A model generated the notes under the pieces. The model worked only from the letters and a program-made list of their open reading frames with translations, ran no database searches and was not told the DNA's origin. 21,615 nucleotides of DNA. It comes from a bacterium. GTDB taxonomy: Bacteria > JAMCPX01. A program made the position numbers and the translations under genes. This document shows positions 8,000 to 16,600 of the stretch, in pieces. How positions within the stretch are numbered: position 1 is the stretch's first letter; each line of letters begins with the position of its first letter. Location: contig JAJYLM010000015.1 in assembly GCA_021787655.1 (NCBI GenBank), positions 1-21,615 of the forward strand, given 5' to 3'.

Positions 8000-8659
8000 A
8001 TGCCGATAATCACGATATCGAGGGGCGCTTTCAGTGGCGGAAAAAAACTTGCGGAATGCCTGAGCAAAAAATTAGGGTATCGTTCCCTCAGCAGGGAAGT
8101 CATGATCAATGCTGCAGCCGAGTATGGGATATCCGAAGACAGACTGCTCGAGGCACTTGAACAGAAACCGAGGATGGAAGACCGTATCGGGCTTGAACTG
8201 AACAGGTTCCACTATCTGTCCTTCGTGCAGGCGGCGCTGTGCGAGGAGGCCAAGGACGACAACGTTATCTATCATGGCAATGGCGGACACATCCTGCTGA
8301 AGGGCGTCTCGCATGTTATCAAGGTAAAACTGGTTACCGACCTGGAACAGCGCATAGATTTTGCCCGTGAGAAGCTGAAGTTCACCCGTGACGAGGCTAT
8401 TGCTTACCTGTATCACATGGATGAGCTGAGGGGTAAATGGACAAGCCTCCTGTACAGTGAAAACTGGGACGCGCCGTCACAGTACGATATCACCGTCAAC
8501 CTCAGGACAATGACGCTGCAGGAAGGATGCGAATTGATTGCCGCGATGACGAAGTTTCCTGGTTTTCAGGCGACGGAAGCCTCGAAGGCAGCGATGCAGG
8601 AGCTTTTCCTGGCGAGCAGCGAGAAACAGCAGTTGCACAGAGTCATGCTGCGAAAATAA
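8000..8659 (+). CDS. Cytidylate-kinase-like P-loop protein
   Basis: Product of 219 residues. The N-terminus ITISRGAFSGGKKLAECLSKKLGY carries the family's altered P-loop (S7, R8, S12, G13, G14, K15), followed by the usual 'lg...lsrEvi' helix. YHGNGGHILLKG (91-102) corresponds to the conserved 'GrGg..ll' strand, and VKLVTDLEQRIDFA to the kinase LID-proximal segment. This is the Pfam group 'cytidylate kinase-like', distinct from the essential housekeeping Cmk. Its members are frequent in anaerobes and archaea, and the phosphate acceptor is unproven. The last 40 residues are a helical extension. The start is set by AAAGGAG about 8 bp upstream. It is followed after 92 bp by the (D/E)RR-repeat gene on the same strand. 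Confidence 0.8.
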   Translation: MPIITISRGAFSGGKKLAECLSKKLGYRSLSREVMINAAAEYGISEDRLLEALEQKPRMEDRIGLELNRFHYLSFVQAALCEEAKDDNVIYHGNGGHILLKGVSHVIKVKLVTDLEQRIDFAREKLKFTRDEAIAYLYHMDELRGKWTSLLYSENWDAPSQYDITVNLRTMTLQEGCELIAAMTKFPGFQATEASKAAMQELFLASSEKQQLHRVMLRK

Positions 8660-8751
8660 GGGAACGAGCGGGTGTTTCGGATCGCACGAAAGAATGACCG
8701 CATCACAGGATAACGCAGAGGATCAAAAAGAAACGCACGAGGGGGTGCCTT

Positions 8752-8997
8752 ATGACAGCAGGATCGACGTCAGACGAACGGCGGGCCGGTGCTGACAGGC
8801 GGCAGAAACAGGAGCGGCGTTCCAATGATGATCGCAGGTCAGGTTCCGACAGAAGGGTCGCTGATAAGCCGGTGAGTTCCGAGCGAAGGTCGAGTACCGA
8901 CAGGCGCATAGGCGCGGACAGACGGTCGAGGCCTGACCGGCGTTCAGGCCTCGACCGAAGGGATCTGAACAGGAAACCCGATCAGAACGATCGGTAA
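8752..8997 (+). CDS. Small (D/E)RR hexapeptide-repeat protein
   Basis: An 81-residue protein of extreme composition: almost everything is Arg, Asp, Ser or Gly. Ten (D/E)RR triplets occur. The first Arg of each pair falls at residues 10, 16, 22, 28 and 34, then after the linker VADKPVSS at 45, 51, 57, 63 and 69. That gives two blocks of five repeats with an exact 6-residue period. No signal peptide or membrane segment is seen. The ten Arg pairs are written with eight different codon combinations, so the protein pattern appears selected rather than freshly copied DNA. GAGGGGG lies about 8 bp before the start. I recall similar RR-repeat stretches in delta-proteobacterial proteins but know no function. 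Nucleic-acid or phosphate binding, or a disordered scaffold, are possible. Confidence 0.65.
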   Translation: MTAGSTSDERRAGADRRQKQERRSNDDRRSGSDRRVADKPVSSERRSSTDRRIGADRRSRPDRRSGLDRRDLNRKPDQNDR

Positions 8998-9114
8998 ATC
9001 CCTCCGGGTATTGGGCAGACCTGTATCAGGATATTCATCAACAGTGCCGGTAACCGGTGCAGCAGGACTCCGGTCTCCCTTTACACAGAGCCGCAATCAT
9101 AGTAAGCAGATACT

Positions 9115-10113
9115 ATGAAGCAGGGGATGAAGCATGTCGACATACTGTTTCTGAACCAGGCGTGTATTAAGTCCATTCTGACGCCTGCCGATACGTTTGA
9201 CGCTGTGGAATATGCATTCAGGATGCACGCGCAGAAAAAAGTACAGATGCCTGCAAAGATCTATCTCGACTATCCCCGGTATGCAGGGGATCTGCGGGCA
9301 ATGCCCGCCTCCATCGTGCCGATCGGGGCATCGGGCGTCAAGATTGTCAATTCCCATGCCAACAATCGCCGGTTCGGACTTCCGAGCGTGATGGCCGTGT
9401 TCGTTCTCGTCGATCCGGAGACAGGCAGGCCGGTTGCAATTATGGATGCGACCTACTTCACCGACATGAGAACAGGCGCCGCCGGTGCCGTTGCAACAAA
9501 ATACCTCTCGCGGAAGGATGCCTCGGTCCTTGGTCTCGTGGGCGCAGGCAGGCAGGCGGCGGCGCAGATGACGGCAATAGCGAGGATCCGGAAGATAAAA
9601 CTTGTCAAGGTATGTGCAAAGACAGCGCAGGAAGCCCTGGACTTTGCGCACCGCATGCAGCGGGTCACGAACCTACCGATTGAGCCGTGCAGCATCGAGG
9701 AAGCGTGTGATGCGGATATCATTTCGACGACAACGCCGGCCAGAAAGCCCGTTGTCATGGACCGGTGGATCAAGCCCGGAACCCACATCAATGCAATCGG
9801 CGCTGACGCCCCGGGCAAACAGGAACTCGAACCAGCCCTGCTCAAGAGGGCGAGGGTCTTTCTTGACGACAGGGGCCAGGCTGTTCATTCCGGCGAGGTG
9901 AATGTCGGTATCCAGACAAAGCGGATAGCAATGAATCAGATACAAGGCGAGATCGGAGAGGTCCTGACCAGAAAAATCAAAGGCAGGATATCCGGCAGGG
10001 ACATCACCGTGTTCGACTCGACGGGCCTCGCGGTGCAGGATGTCGCTGTCGCCTTTGCTCTCTATAAGAAGGCCCTGCGCTTGCACAAGGGCAGGACCAT
10101 AAGGCTTTTTTAA
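9115..10113 (+). CDS. Ornithine cyclodeaminase / mu-crystallin / alanine dehydrogenase family enzyme
   Basis: Product of 332 residues, the usual family length. Members are NAD(P)-dependent enzymes such as ornithine cyclodeaminase, archaeal-type alanine dehydrogenase and ketimine reductases. Visible conserved parts are K48 (MPAKIYLD) and K76 (GVKIVNSHANN), the substrate-site lysines. Others are R119 in DMRTGAAGA, the Rossmann GAGRQA (143-148), STTTPA, the GTHINAIGADAPGKQEL block, and D301 in FDSTGLAVQD, the general catalytic Asp. These motifs do not separate ornithine from alanine or imine substrates. The ribosome site before 9115 is weak. The second ATG at 9127 has AGGGG too close, so 9115 is kept. 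The 117-bp upstream gap has no clear promoter. The next gene starts 153 bp downstream. Confidence 0.88.
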   Translation: MKQGMKHVDILFLNQACIKSILTPADTFDAVEYAFRMHAQKKVQMPAKIYLDYPRYAGDLRAMPASIVPIGASGVKIVNSHANNRRFGLPSVMAVFVLVDPETGRPVAIMDATYFTDMRTGAAGAVATKYLSRKDASVLGLVGAGRQAAAQMTAIARIRKIKLVKVCAKTAQEALDFAHRMQRVTNLPIEPCSIEEACDADIISTTTPARKPVVMDRWIKPGTHINAIGADAPGKQELEPALLKRARVFLDDRGQAVHSGEVNVGIQTKRIAMNQIQGEIGEVLTRKIKGRISGRDITVFDSTGLAVQDVAVAFALYKKALRLHKGRTIRLF

Positions 10114-10122
10114 GTCTCCCGG

Positions 10123-10144
10123 AAGCACACGATGTCCTGTGCTT
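10123..10144 (+). terminator. Weak hairpin after the cyclodeaminase-family gene
   Basis: AAGCACA (10123-10129) and TGTGCTT (10138-10144) form a 7-bp stem with an 8-base loop, followed by only TT. It lies 10 bp past the stop codon. It may be a weak terminator or transcript-end hairpin. Confidence 0.3.
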
Positions 10145-10266
10145 TTCCTGCGTCATTTCTTTCCAGACAGGAAAGCAAGGAGCGGCATGGGTTCAGTGAG
10201 AAACTTGTTGAGGATAATGACGTGCTCTGATAGTTATAACTTGATTCATAATAAAGGAGACCGATA

Positions 10267-11964
10267 ATGACAGCATCAAATAAGTTCCAGCCGGCCTGGA
10301 GGGAAGACGTCCCGGCAGAGGGAACATACCGCTCTATTTTTAAGTATGACCCCAAAAAGTTCAGTCACCCGAGCGCTGCATGGTACGAGATGTTCAAAAA
10401 AGAATTCAACATGACCGACGATGACTTCAAGAAGCGCCAGCCCGGGGGCGATGAAAAGGTCGTGCTCAAACAAAAGCCAGGCCTGAGCGAGGCGCAGATC
10501 AATGCATTTATCAGTATCGTCGGGAAGGAGAATGTTGCTGCAGACGATTTCAGCAGGGCCAAATACGGTCACGGCAAGTCCCTGGACGAAAACCTCGCCC
10601 TGCGGCAGCAGGCTGCGGACCGGGTGCCTGACCTGGTGATCCATCCGCGGAACAAGGAAGACGTCGCCAGGATCGTTGCGTACTGCAACGGGCAGAAGAT
10701 TCCGATCATCACCTACGGCGCAGGTTCGGGCGTGGTCCTGGGTATGCGGTCGGACAAGGGCGGTATCGTGCTCGTCATGGGCACGCACATGAACAAGGTC
10801 CTGTCGATCAATGATCTCAACCAGACCGCCGTGGTCCAGCCCGGCATACTCGGGCCGGACTTCGAGGCGGCACTCAACGATGCGCCACGGCTGTTCAACG
10901 CAGCACGCAGGTACACGTGCGGGCACTTTCCCCAGTCCTTCGAGCTGGCATCGGTCGGCGGATGGATACTCGCCCTTGGGTCAGGACAGGCATCAACGTA
11001 TTACGGCGATGCGTACGACATCGTCGTGAGCCAGGAGTATGTTACACCCGCAGGAATAATCAGGACCCGCGATATTCCCGGGACAGCCACAGGCCCGAAG
11101 GTGAACGATATCATGAAAGGCAGCGAAGGTGCGTACGGGATCCTTGTCGAAGTGACCCTGAAGATCTTCAGGTACATGCCTGAGAACCGGCAGCGCTTTG
11201 CATTCATGTTCCCCTCATGGGAGGCTGCGGTCAATGCATCGCGTGAGATCATTCAGGCGGAGTTCGGCAGGCCGGCGGTCCTTCGGATCTCCGACCCTGA
11301 GGAAACGGAGATAGGCCTGAAGCTCAAGGGCTTCAACGATGGTTTGCTCGACAAATTGCTCAGGTTCCGGGGCCTGATGCCCATGAAGCGTTGCCTGTGC
11401 ATCGGGACCGTCGAAGGAGAAAAGGGCTATACGCGGCATGTGAAAAAAGAGGTCTCGAAGATCGCACACAGGGCCGGTGCAATGTCCCTCACCGGGTATG
11501 CTACCAGGCAGTGGGAACACGGCAGGTATTCGGACGTCCACATGCGCGAAGACCTCCTGGACTACGGCATCATCATCGATACCCTCGAGACCGGCGTGAG
11601 CTGGGAAAACCTTCACCGTCTCCACCAGGGCGTCCGGTCGTTCGTCAAGAGCAGGCCCGGGACCATCTGCACGACCCACGCATCGCACTTTTATCCCCAG
11701 GGAACGAACCTGTACTTCATCATGATACTCAAGCCGAAGGACAGCGAAGAGTTCTTCAGGTTCCGCAGCAAGGTCGTCGATGCGATCGTTGCGAACGGCG
11801 GGTCCGTCAGCCACCACCATGGGATCGGCAGGATGTTCGCGCCGTGGATAGAGAACTACCTGGGCAGGGAACAGATGGACGTCCTCCGTGCACTCAAGAG
11901 GCATTTCGATCCCAACGGCATCATGAACCCCGGCGGTACCCTGGGACTGGATCCCAAACTCTGA
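10267..11964 (+). CDS. FAD-binding oxidoreductase resembling alkylglycerone-phosphate synthase
   Basis: Product of 565 residues in the vanillyl-alcohol-oxidase/PCMH flavoprotein family. The FAD-binding domain spans about 105-310 (RVPDLVIHP, then ITYGAGSGVVLG, YTCGHFPQSFELASVGGW, MKGSEGAYGILVEVTLKI). The C-terminal cap ends in the triple histidine H516-H518 (SHHHGIG) and HFDPNGIMNPGG. The overall match is closest to AGPS, which makes alkyl-DHAP for ether lipids. Counterparts of human R419 (AVLRISD), Y578 (LYFIM) and H617 are present, judged from memory of that sequence. Bacterial relatives also include D-lactate/glycolate and glycerol-phosphate dehydrogenases, so the substrate is open. AAGGAG sits 8 bp before the ATG. 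An FGGY kinase gene begins 23 bp after the stop, suggesting one operon and a shared C3-polyol or sugar-phosphate pathway. Confidence 0.82.
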   Translation: MTASNKFQPAWREDVPAEGTYRSIFKYDPKKFSHPSAAWYEMFKKEFNMTDDDFKKRQPGGDEKVVLKQKPGLSEAQINAFISIVGKENVAADDFSRAKYGHGKSLDENLALRQQAADRVPDLVIHPRNKEDVARIVAYCNGQKIPIITYGAGSGVVLGMRSDKGGIVLVMGTHMNKVLSINDLNQTAVVQPGILGPDFEAALNDAPRLFNAARRYTCGHFPQSFELASVGGWILALGSGQASTYYGDAYDIVVSQEYVTPAGIIRTRDIPGTATGPKVNDIMKGSEGAYGILVEVTLKIFRYMPENRQRFAFMFPSWEAAVNASREIIQAEFGRPAVLRISDPEETEIGLKLKGFNDGLLDKLLRFRGLMPMKRCLCIGTVEGEKGYTRHVKKEVSKIAHRAGAMSLTGYATRQWEHGRYSDVHMREDLLDYGIIIDTLETGVSWENLHRLHQGVRSFVKSRPGTICTTHASHFYPQGTNLYFIMILKPKDSEEFFRFRSKVVDAIVANGGSVSHHHGIGRMFAPWIENYLGREQMDVLRALKRHFDPNGIMNPGGTLGLDPKL

Positions 11965-11987
11965 TTTCAGGATGCGCTGGTGAACCG

Positions 11988-13577
11988 ATGAACACCGACT
12001 CCCAAAACCGCACGCTTCCGGCTTCCAACGACCCGTTGATCCTTGCCATAGACAATGGAACGCAGTCCGTCCGTGCCGGGCTGGTCGATCCTGCGGGACG
12101 GATATACGGTCTTGTCAAAACGCCCATTGAGCCGTACTTCTCCGCAAACCCGGGCTGGGCAGAACAGGAGCCGGAGTATTACTGGCAGATGCTGTGCCGT
12201 ACGTGCAAGGCTGTACTTGACGGGAACAATGGCCTGAAGGGCCGGATCACCGCAGTCACCATAACAACGCAGCGTTCCACGTATGTGAACCTCGACCGCA
12301 GCGGCAAGCCCCTGCGGCCTGCCATTGTGTGGATGGACAACAGGAAGGCAAATGCACACGGAATCATCCCGTGGTTTTTGGTCCCGGCGCTCAAGGCGCT
12401 CGGATTGTACCAGGTTGCCGCGTATGCGGTGCAGTACAGCAGATCGAACTGGATCCGGCAGAACCAGCCTGAAATCTGGGACAAGACGCATAAGCTGCTG
12501 TTTCTGTCCGGATACCTCAGCTACCGGATGACCGGCGAGTTTACTGACTCCTATGGCAACATGATCGGCACGGTCCCCTTCGATGTCAAGAAATCATCGT
12601 GGGCGGGTGCACGCGACCTGAAGTGGCGGCTTTTTCCCATCGAACAGGACAAGCTTCCCGCTCTGGTCAGGCCCACGGATCTTCTGGGTCGCATCACGCA
12701 GCAGGCATCGCAGGAAACCGGCATACCTGCCGGCCTGCCGCTCATTGCCGCATCCAACGATAAAGCGTGTGATGTGATCGGGTCCGGCTGCCTGACGCCT
12801 GACCGGGCGTGCATCAGCTTCGGTACAACCGCGACCATCAATACACAGAATGAACGTTACGTTGAGCTGCGCCCCTTGCTCCCGCCCTATCCGTCTGCCA
12901 TCCCCGGGCAGTTCTATTCCGAGGTGAGCGTGGTGAGAGGACTGTGGCTGGTCTCATGGTTCAAGGAGGAATTCGGTCTCCAGGAAAGGATGCAGGCACA
13001 GGAAAAGAACGTCAGTCCCGAGGAGCTGCTTGAAAAGCTCCTGAAGGATGTTCCCGCAGGCTCCATGGGCCTGGTCTGCCAGCCGTACTGGACGCCGGGA
13101 CCGGAGCTTTCGCCGTCTGCGAAGGGCTCGGTCATAGGGTTCGGCGATATCCACACCCGCGCGCACCTGTACCGGTCGATCGTCGAGGGACTGGTTTATG
13201 CACTCAGGGAAGGCGGGGAGCTTACCCAGAAAAAGAACCGCGTGGCGATCACCGGGATCCGCGCGACAGGCGGCGGGTCCACGAGCGATTCGATCCTGCA
13301 GATCACAGCTGACATCTTCAAACTCCCGGTCGAACGTCCCCGTACGAACGAGACATCCATCGTCGGTGCTGCCATCGATGCAGCCGTGGGACTCAAATTG
13401 TATTCCGATTTTGCCGGTGCCGTGAACACCATGACCGGTGTACAGAAAACGTTCCTGCCGATCAGGGAAAACGCGGAGATCTACGATGAACTTTACCGGA
13501 AGGTCTACCGCAGGATGTACAGGAGACTGCTGCCGCTGTTCGGGAATATCCGTGCAATCACCGGTTACCCGGAGTAG
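11988..13577 (+). CDS. FGGY-family carbohydrate/polyol kinase
   Basis: A 529-residue kinase transferring ATP phosphate to a polyol or sugar. The frame is open from 11391, but that part overlaps the flavoprotein gene and is composed of unlikely sequence. The ATG at 11988 gives the family-typical start LILAIDNGTQSVRAG. Landmarks: IDNGTQS phosphate loop (21-27), TTQRSTYVNLD and IVWMDNRKA in the substrate lobe, and catalytic Asp D258 in SNDKACDVIGSG. FGTTATINT (278-286) follows, with ATGGGSTSDSILQITADIF and TSIVGAAIDAAVG at the ATP site. The class includes glycerol kinase, xylulokinase and dihydroxyacetone-type kinases; motifs do not decide which. It differs from GlpK in having NDKACD where GlpK has GDQQAA. 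The ribosome site is weak (GGTG). It lies 23 bp after the AGPS-like gene and 24 bp before the regulator gene. Confidence 0.87.
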   Translation: MNTDSQNRTLPASNDPLILAIDNGTQSVRAGLVDPAGRIYGLVKTPIEPYFSANPGWAEQEPEYYWQMLCRTCKAVLDGNNGLKGRITAVTITTQRSTYVNLDRSGKPLRPAIVWMDNRKANAHGIIPWFLVPALKALGLYQVAAYAVQYSRSNWIRQNQPEIWDKTHKLLFLSGYLSYRMTGEFTDSYGNMIGTVPFDVKKSSWAGARDLKWRLFPIEQDKLPALVRPTDLLGRITQQASQETGIPAGLPLIAASNDKACDVIGSGCLTPDRACISFGTTATINTQNERYVELRPLLPPYPSAIPGQFYSEVSVVRGLWLVSWFKEEFGLQERMQAQEKNVSPEELLEKLLKDVPAGSMGLVCQPYWTPGPELSPSAKGSVIGFGDIHTRAHLYRSIVEGLVYALREGGELTQKKNRVAITGIRATGGGSTSDSILQITADIFKLPVERPRTNETSIVGAAIDAAVGLKLYSDFAGAVNTMTGVQKTFLPIRENAEIYDELYRKVYRRMYRRLLPLFGNIRAITGYPE

Positions 13578-13601
13578 GCGCCAGAACGGAGGTTACGCCG
13601 G

Positions 13602-16600
13602 GTGAACAACCAGACTCTTGCTAAACTGCAAAGTCCCGTCACTGAACATGTGGTCATCAGGAAACGGCTGTTTCACCTGCTGGATCAGGCGCGCAAGAAA
13701 AAGAGTGCCTGGGTTACCGGACTGCCCGGCGCCGGCAAGACGACCCTCGTAGCGAGTTACCTGGCGTCCAACAGGGTTCCCCACGCATGGTATCACCTCG
13801 ACAGCTCGGACGCTGACCCCGCGACGTTTTTTTATTATCTGCGATTCGTTATTAAGAACCTGACACCCTCGAAGCGTACCAAGCTTCCGCATCTGACACC
13901 GGAGTATCTTGCTCATATTGACGTTTATGCACGCCGGTACTTTGAAAACCTTTTCGCAATGCTGCCAAAGGGATTTGTTCTGGTATTCGATAATTATCAT
14001 GAGATCAACGGCAACCCGTTATTTCATACTATTCTCGGCGACGTATTGATGCAAGTTCCTGAAAACTGCAGCGTTATGGTGATAAGCAGAACCCAGCCTC
14101 CGGAAGCCTTGATGCGCTTACAGGTAAATGGTGCGATGGAGATTATCGATCATGAGTCTGTGAAGTTTACACTCGATGAAGTGAAAGATCTCGTGCATTG
14201 GTACAAAGGGAACAACGATCAACAAGAGGCCGTTCAGAAGTTGCATACATGGACAGATGGCTGGGCTGCCGGGATAATCCTTATGCTGGAGCGTTATAAG
14301 CAGTATGACGAAAAAACGCTGCCGGAAAATATGAATGGTTATCAATCTATTTTTGATTACTTTTCTTCAGAGATTTTCAACAGGCTCGATTCCGATGTAC
14401 AGATGTTCTTACTCAAGACCTGCTTATTCCCTTCGATGTCAGTCGTCATGGCCCGGCAATTATCCGGGAACGATCAGGCCGGAAGACTGTTGGATAATCT
14501 TGTCAAATCACATTACTTTACGATTTTACGGCAGAACTTATTCTATCAATATCACGACTTGTTCAGAGATTTTCTTGTCTTCAAAGCAAAGGAATTTTTC
14601 AGTGAATCACAGCGGAACCAGCTTCTCATACAAGCAGCGACAATTCTTCAGGAGAATAATAAAGATGAACAAGCACTGGAACTTTTTTTTCAGGCGAAGG
14701 CGTGGAATCACATAGGATATAGTATCAAGGTCAATGCCAAAAATCTGATATCACAGGGAAGGAATAAGCTTCTCGAAACATGGATAAGGAGGCTGCCCGG
14801 TGAAATTATCAATTATGATCCATGGCTTCTGTACTGGCTTGGTGAAGCCTCAGCAGTTTTAAATCCGGTCCAGGCAAGGTCATATTTTGAGATGGCCTAT
14901 AATATATTTCTCAGCAATAAAACAGGTGCAGATGGGCTTTACCTTGCCTGGTGCGGAATTATTGAAACGTTTATATACGAGTATGGAAATTTTGTGCCGA
15001 TAAGAAAATGGATTCACAGAATGGAAGGCATCATGAAAACGCATGGCAAATTTCCATCAAGAGAAATCGAAACCCGTGTCCTGAGTTTGATGGTGTATGC
15101 CCTGATACATTACAATCCGTTTCATCCTCATCTTCGAGCTTGGGCTGATCGTACACTTAAACTTTTAAAATATATTCGGGATCCTGAACAGCGTGTCTAT
15201 TATATTTTTTCGGTAACACAATATTATTCATGGACAGGAAATGTAAAAAAGGTTGGAATACTTCTTGCGATGATTCATGAGTCAATGAAATCGTCATCTA
15301 TAAAATCGCAATTGATGCTCAAGATGTATACTGCCGGTTATTATAGACATCTCGGGAATCAGGAGAAATGCCTCCGCACCGTCTATGATGGATTAGAGAT
15401 CTCAGACAGATATGGCGTTCATTTTCTCGATCATATGATCATTGTCCAGGCTGTTTACTTCTACTTAGGTATAGGAGATATACATTCAACTCAAGCTTCC
15501 TTGCAGAAGATGGCTTCAAAGGTAAACCGGGCAAATGCTCTCCATGTAATTCAGTTTGATACGCTGTCAGGATATGTTGATTATCTTCAAGGTAATACTT
15601 TACTGGCCGTGGAAAAGATTAAAAATTCACTTGTCTTATCTCAAAAGGCACATATTCCGTTTGCTCAAGGGTTATGTCTCCTCTCATTATCCCAAGTTCT
15701 TTACACAAGTGGAAATCTTAAAGAATCAGAGAAATATTATAGACTAGGGTTGATGATTGCACAGCGGATGAAAAGTAATTCTCTTAAGTTCTTGGCGTAT
15801 TGTACACATGCTTTCTGGTTATTAAATAAAAAAAGTTCTAAAGAGAGAGGTATTAAAGAACTAAGGAACGCTATCGTGCTGAGCAAGAAATATGGGATGC
15901 GAATTGTATATTTTGTTGGGGGATCCATGGTAACTCAACTATATCTCGCAGCGCTGGAGCATAATATAGAAGTTGAATACGTAAAAAGCATAATCCATGA
16001 TCTGGGATTAATGCCTGAAAGACCACCTGTCGAGTGTGAAAACTGGCCATGGAGATTAAAGATTTCCACCATGGGCAATATGCGGATACTTGCTGATAAT
16101 GTGATTCTTCCATGGTCAAAGAATACCCACGGCAAGCTGCTTGAACTGCTGCAGTTACTGATTTCCCACTATGACAGATCCGTTGATTTTGACTCCATCA
16201 GCAGTGTGTTATGGCCAGATGCGCCGGGAGATTACGCACACCAGACGCTGGACGTGACGATCCACAGACTGAGAAAGCTGCTGGGCACGGGGGATGCTGT
16301 GCTTGCTGAGGCAGGCAGGCTCATGATCAATCCGAAGGTGTGCTGGCTGGATGTTCAGGCGTTCGGCGAGATAGGTACAAGGCTGGAAGCGCTGCTGCAG
16401 GGACTGGATCCATCGATCAAACCGGCAGACCGGCATGCCAGGATCCGGGATCTGGGCAGCCGCATGCTGCGGCTGTACCAAGGTGATTTTTTCGCTCAGG
16501 AACCACTGCCGCCGTGGGCAATCGGTTTTCGCGAGACGCTGAGGGACCGCTTTACGGCAATCGTCGAAATGCTCGGCGCCTATTATGAAAAAAAAGGGGA

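Noticed and set aside
8694..8795. Possible small frame starting ahead of the (D/E)RR protein
   Set aside because: It is only about 33 codons, in a different frame, and ends inside the repeat gene; no good ribosome site.
10208..10240. TTGAGG and TATAAC as a promoter for the flavoprotein operon
   Set aside because: The spacer would be 21 bp, too long for a usual sigma70 promoter.
11215..11904. 229-residue open frame on the minus strand
   Set aside because: Opposite-strand shadow of the flavoprotein gene in G+C-rich DNA; no motif found.
11391..11987. N-terminal extension of the FGGY kinase frame upstream of 11988
   Set aside because: It overlaps the flavoprotein gene in another frame, is full of Arg/Pro/His, and lacks kinase homology; the real fold begins just after the ATG at 11988.
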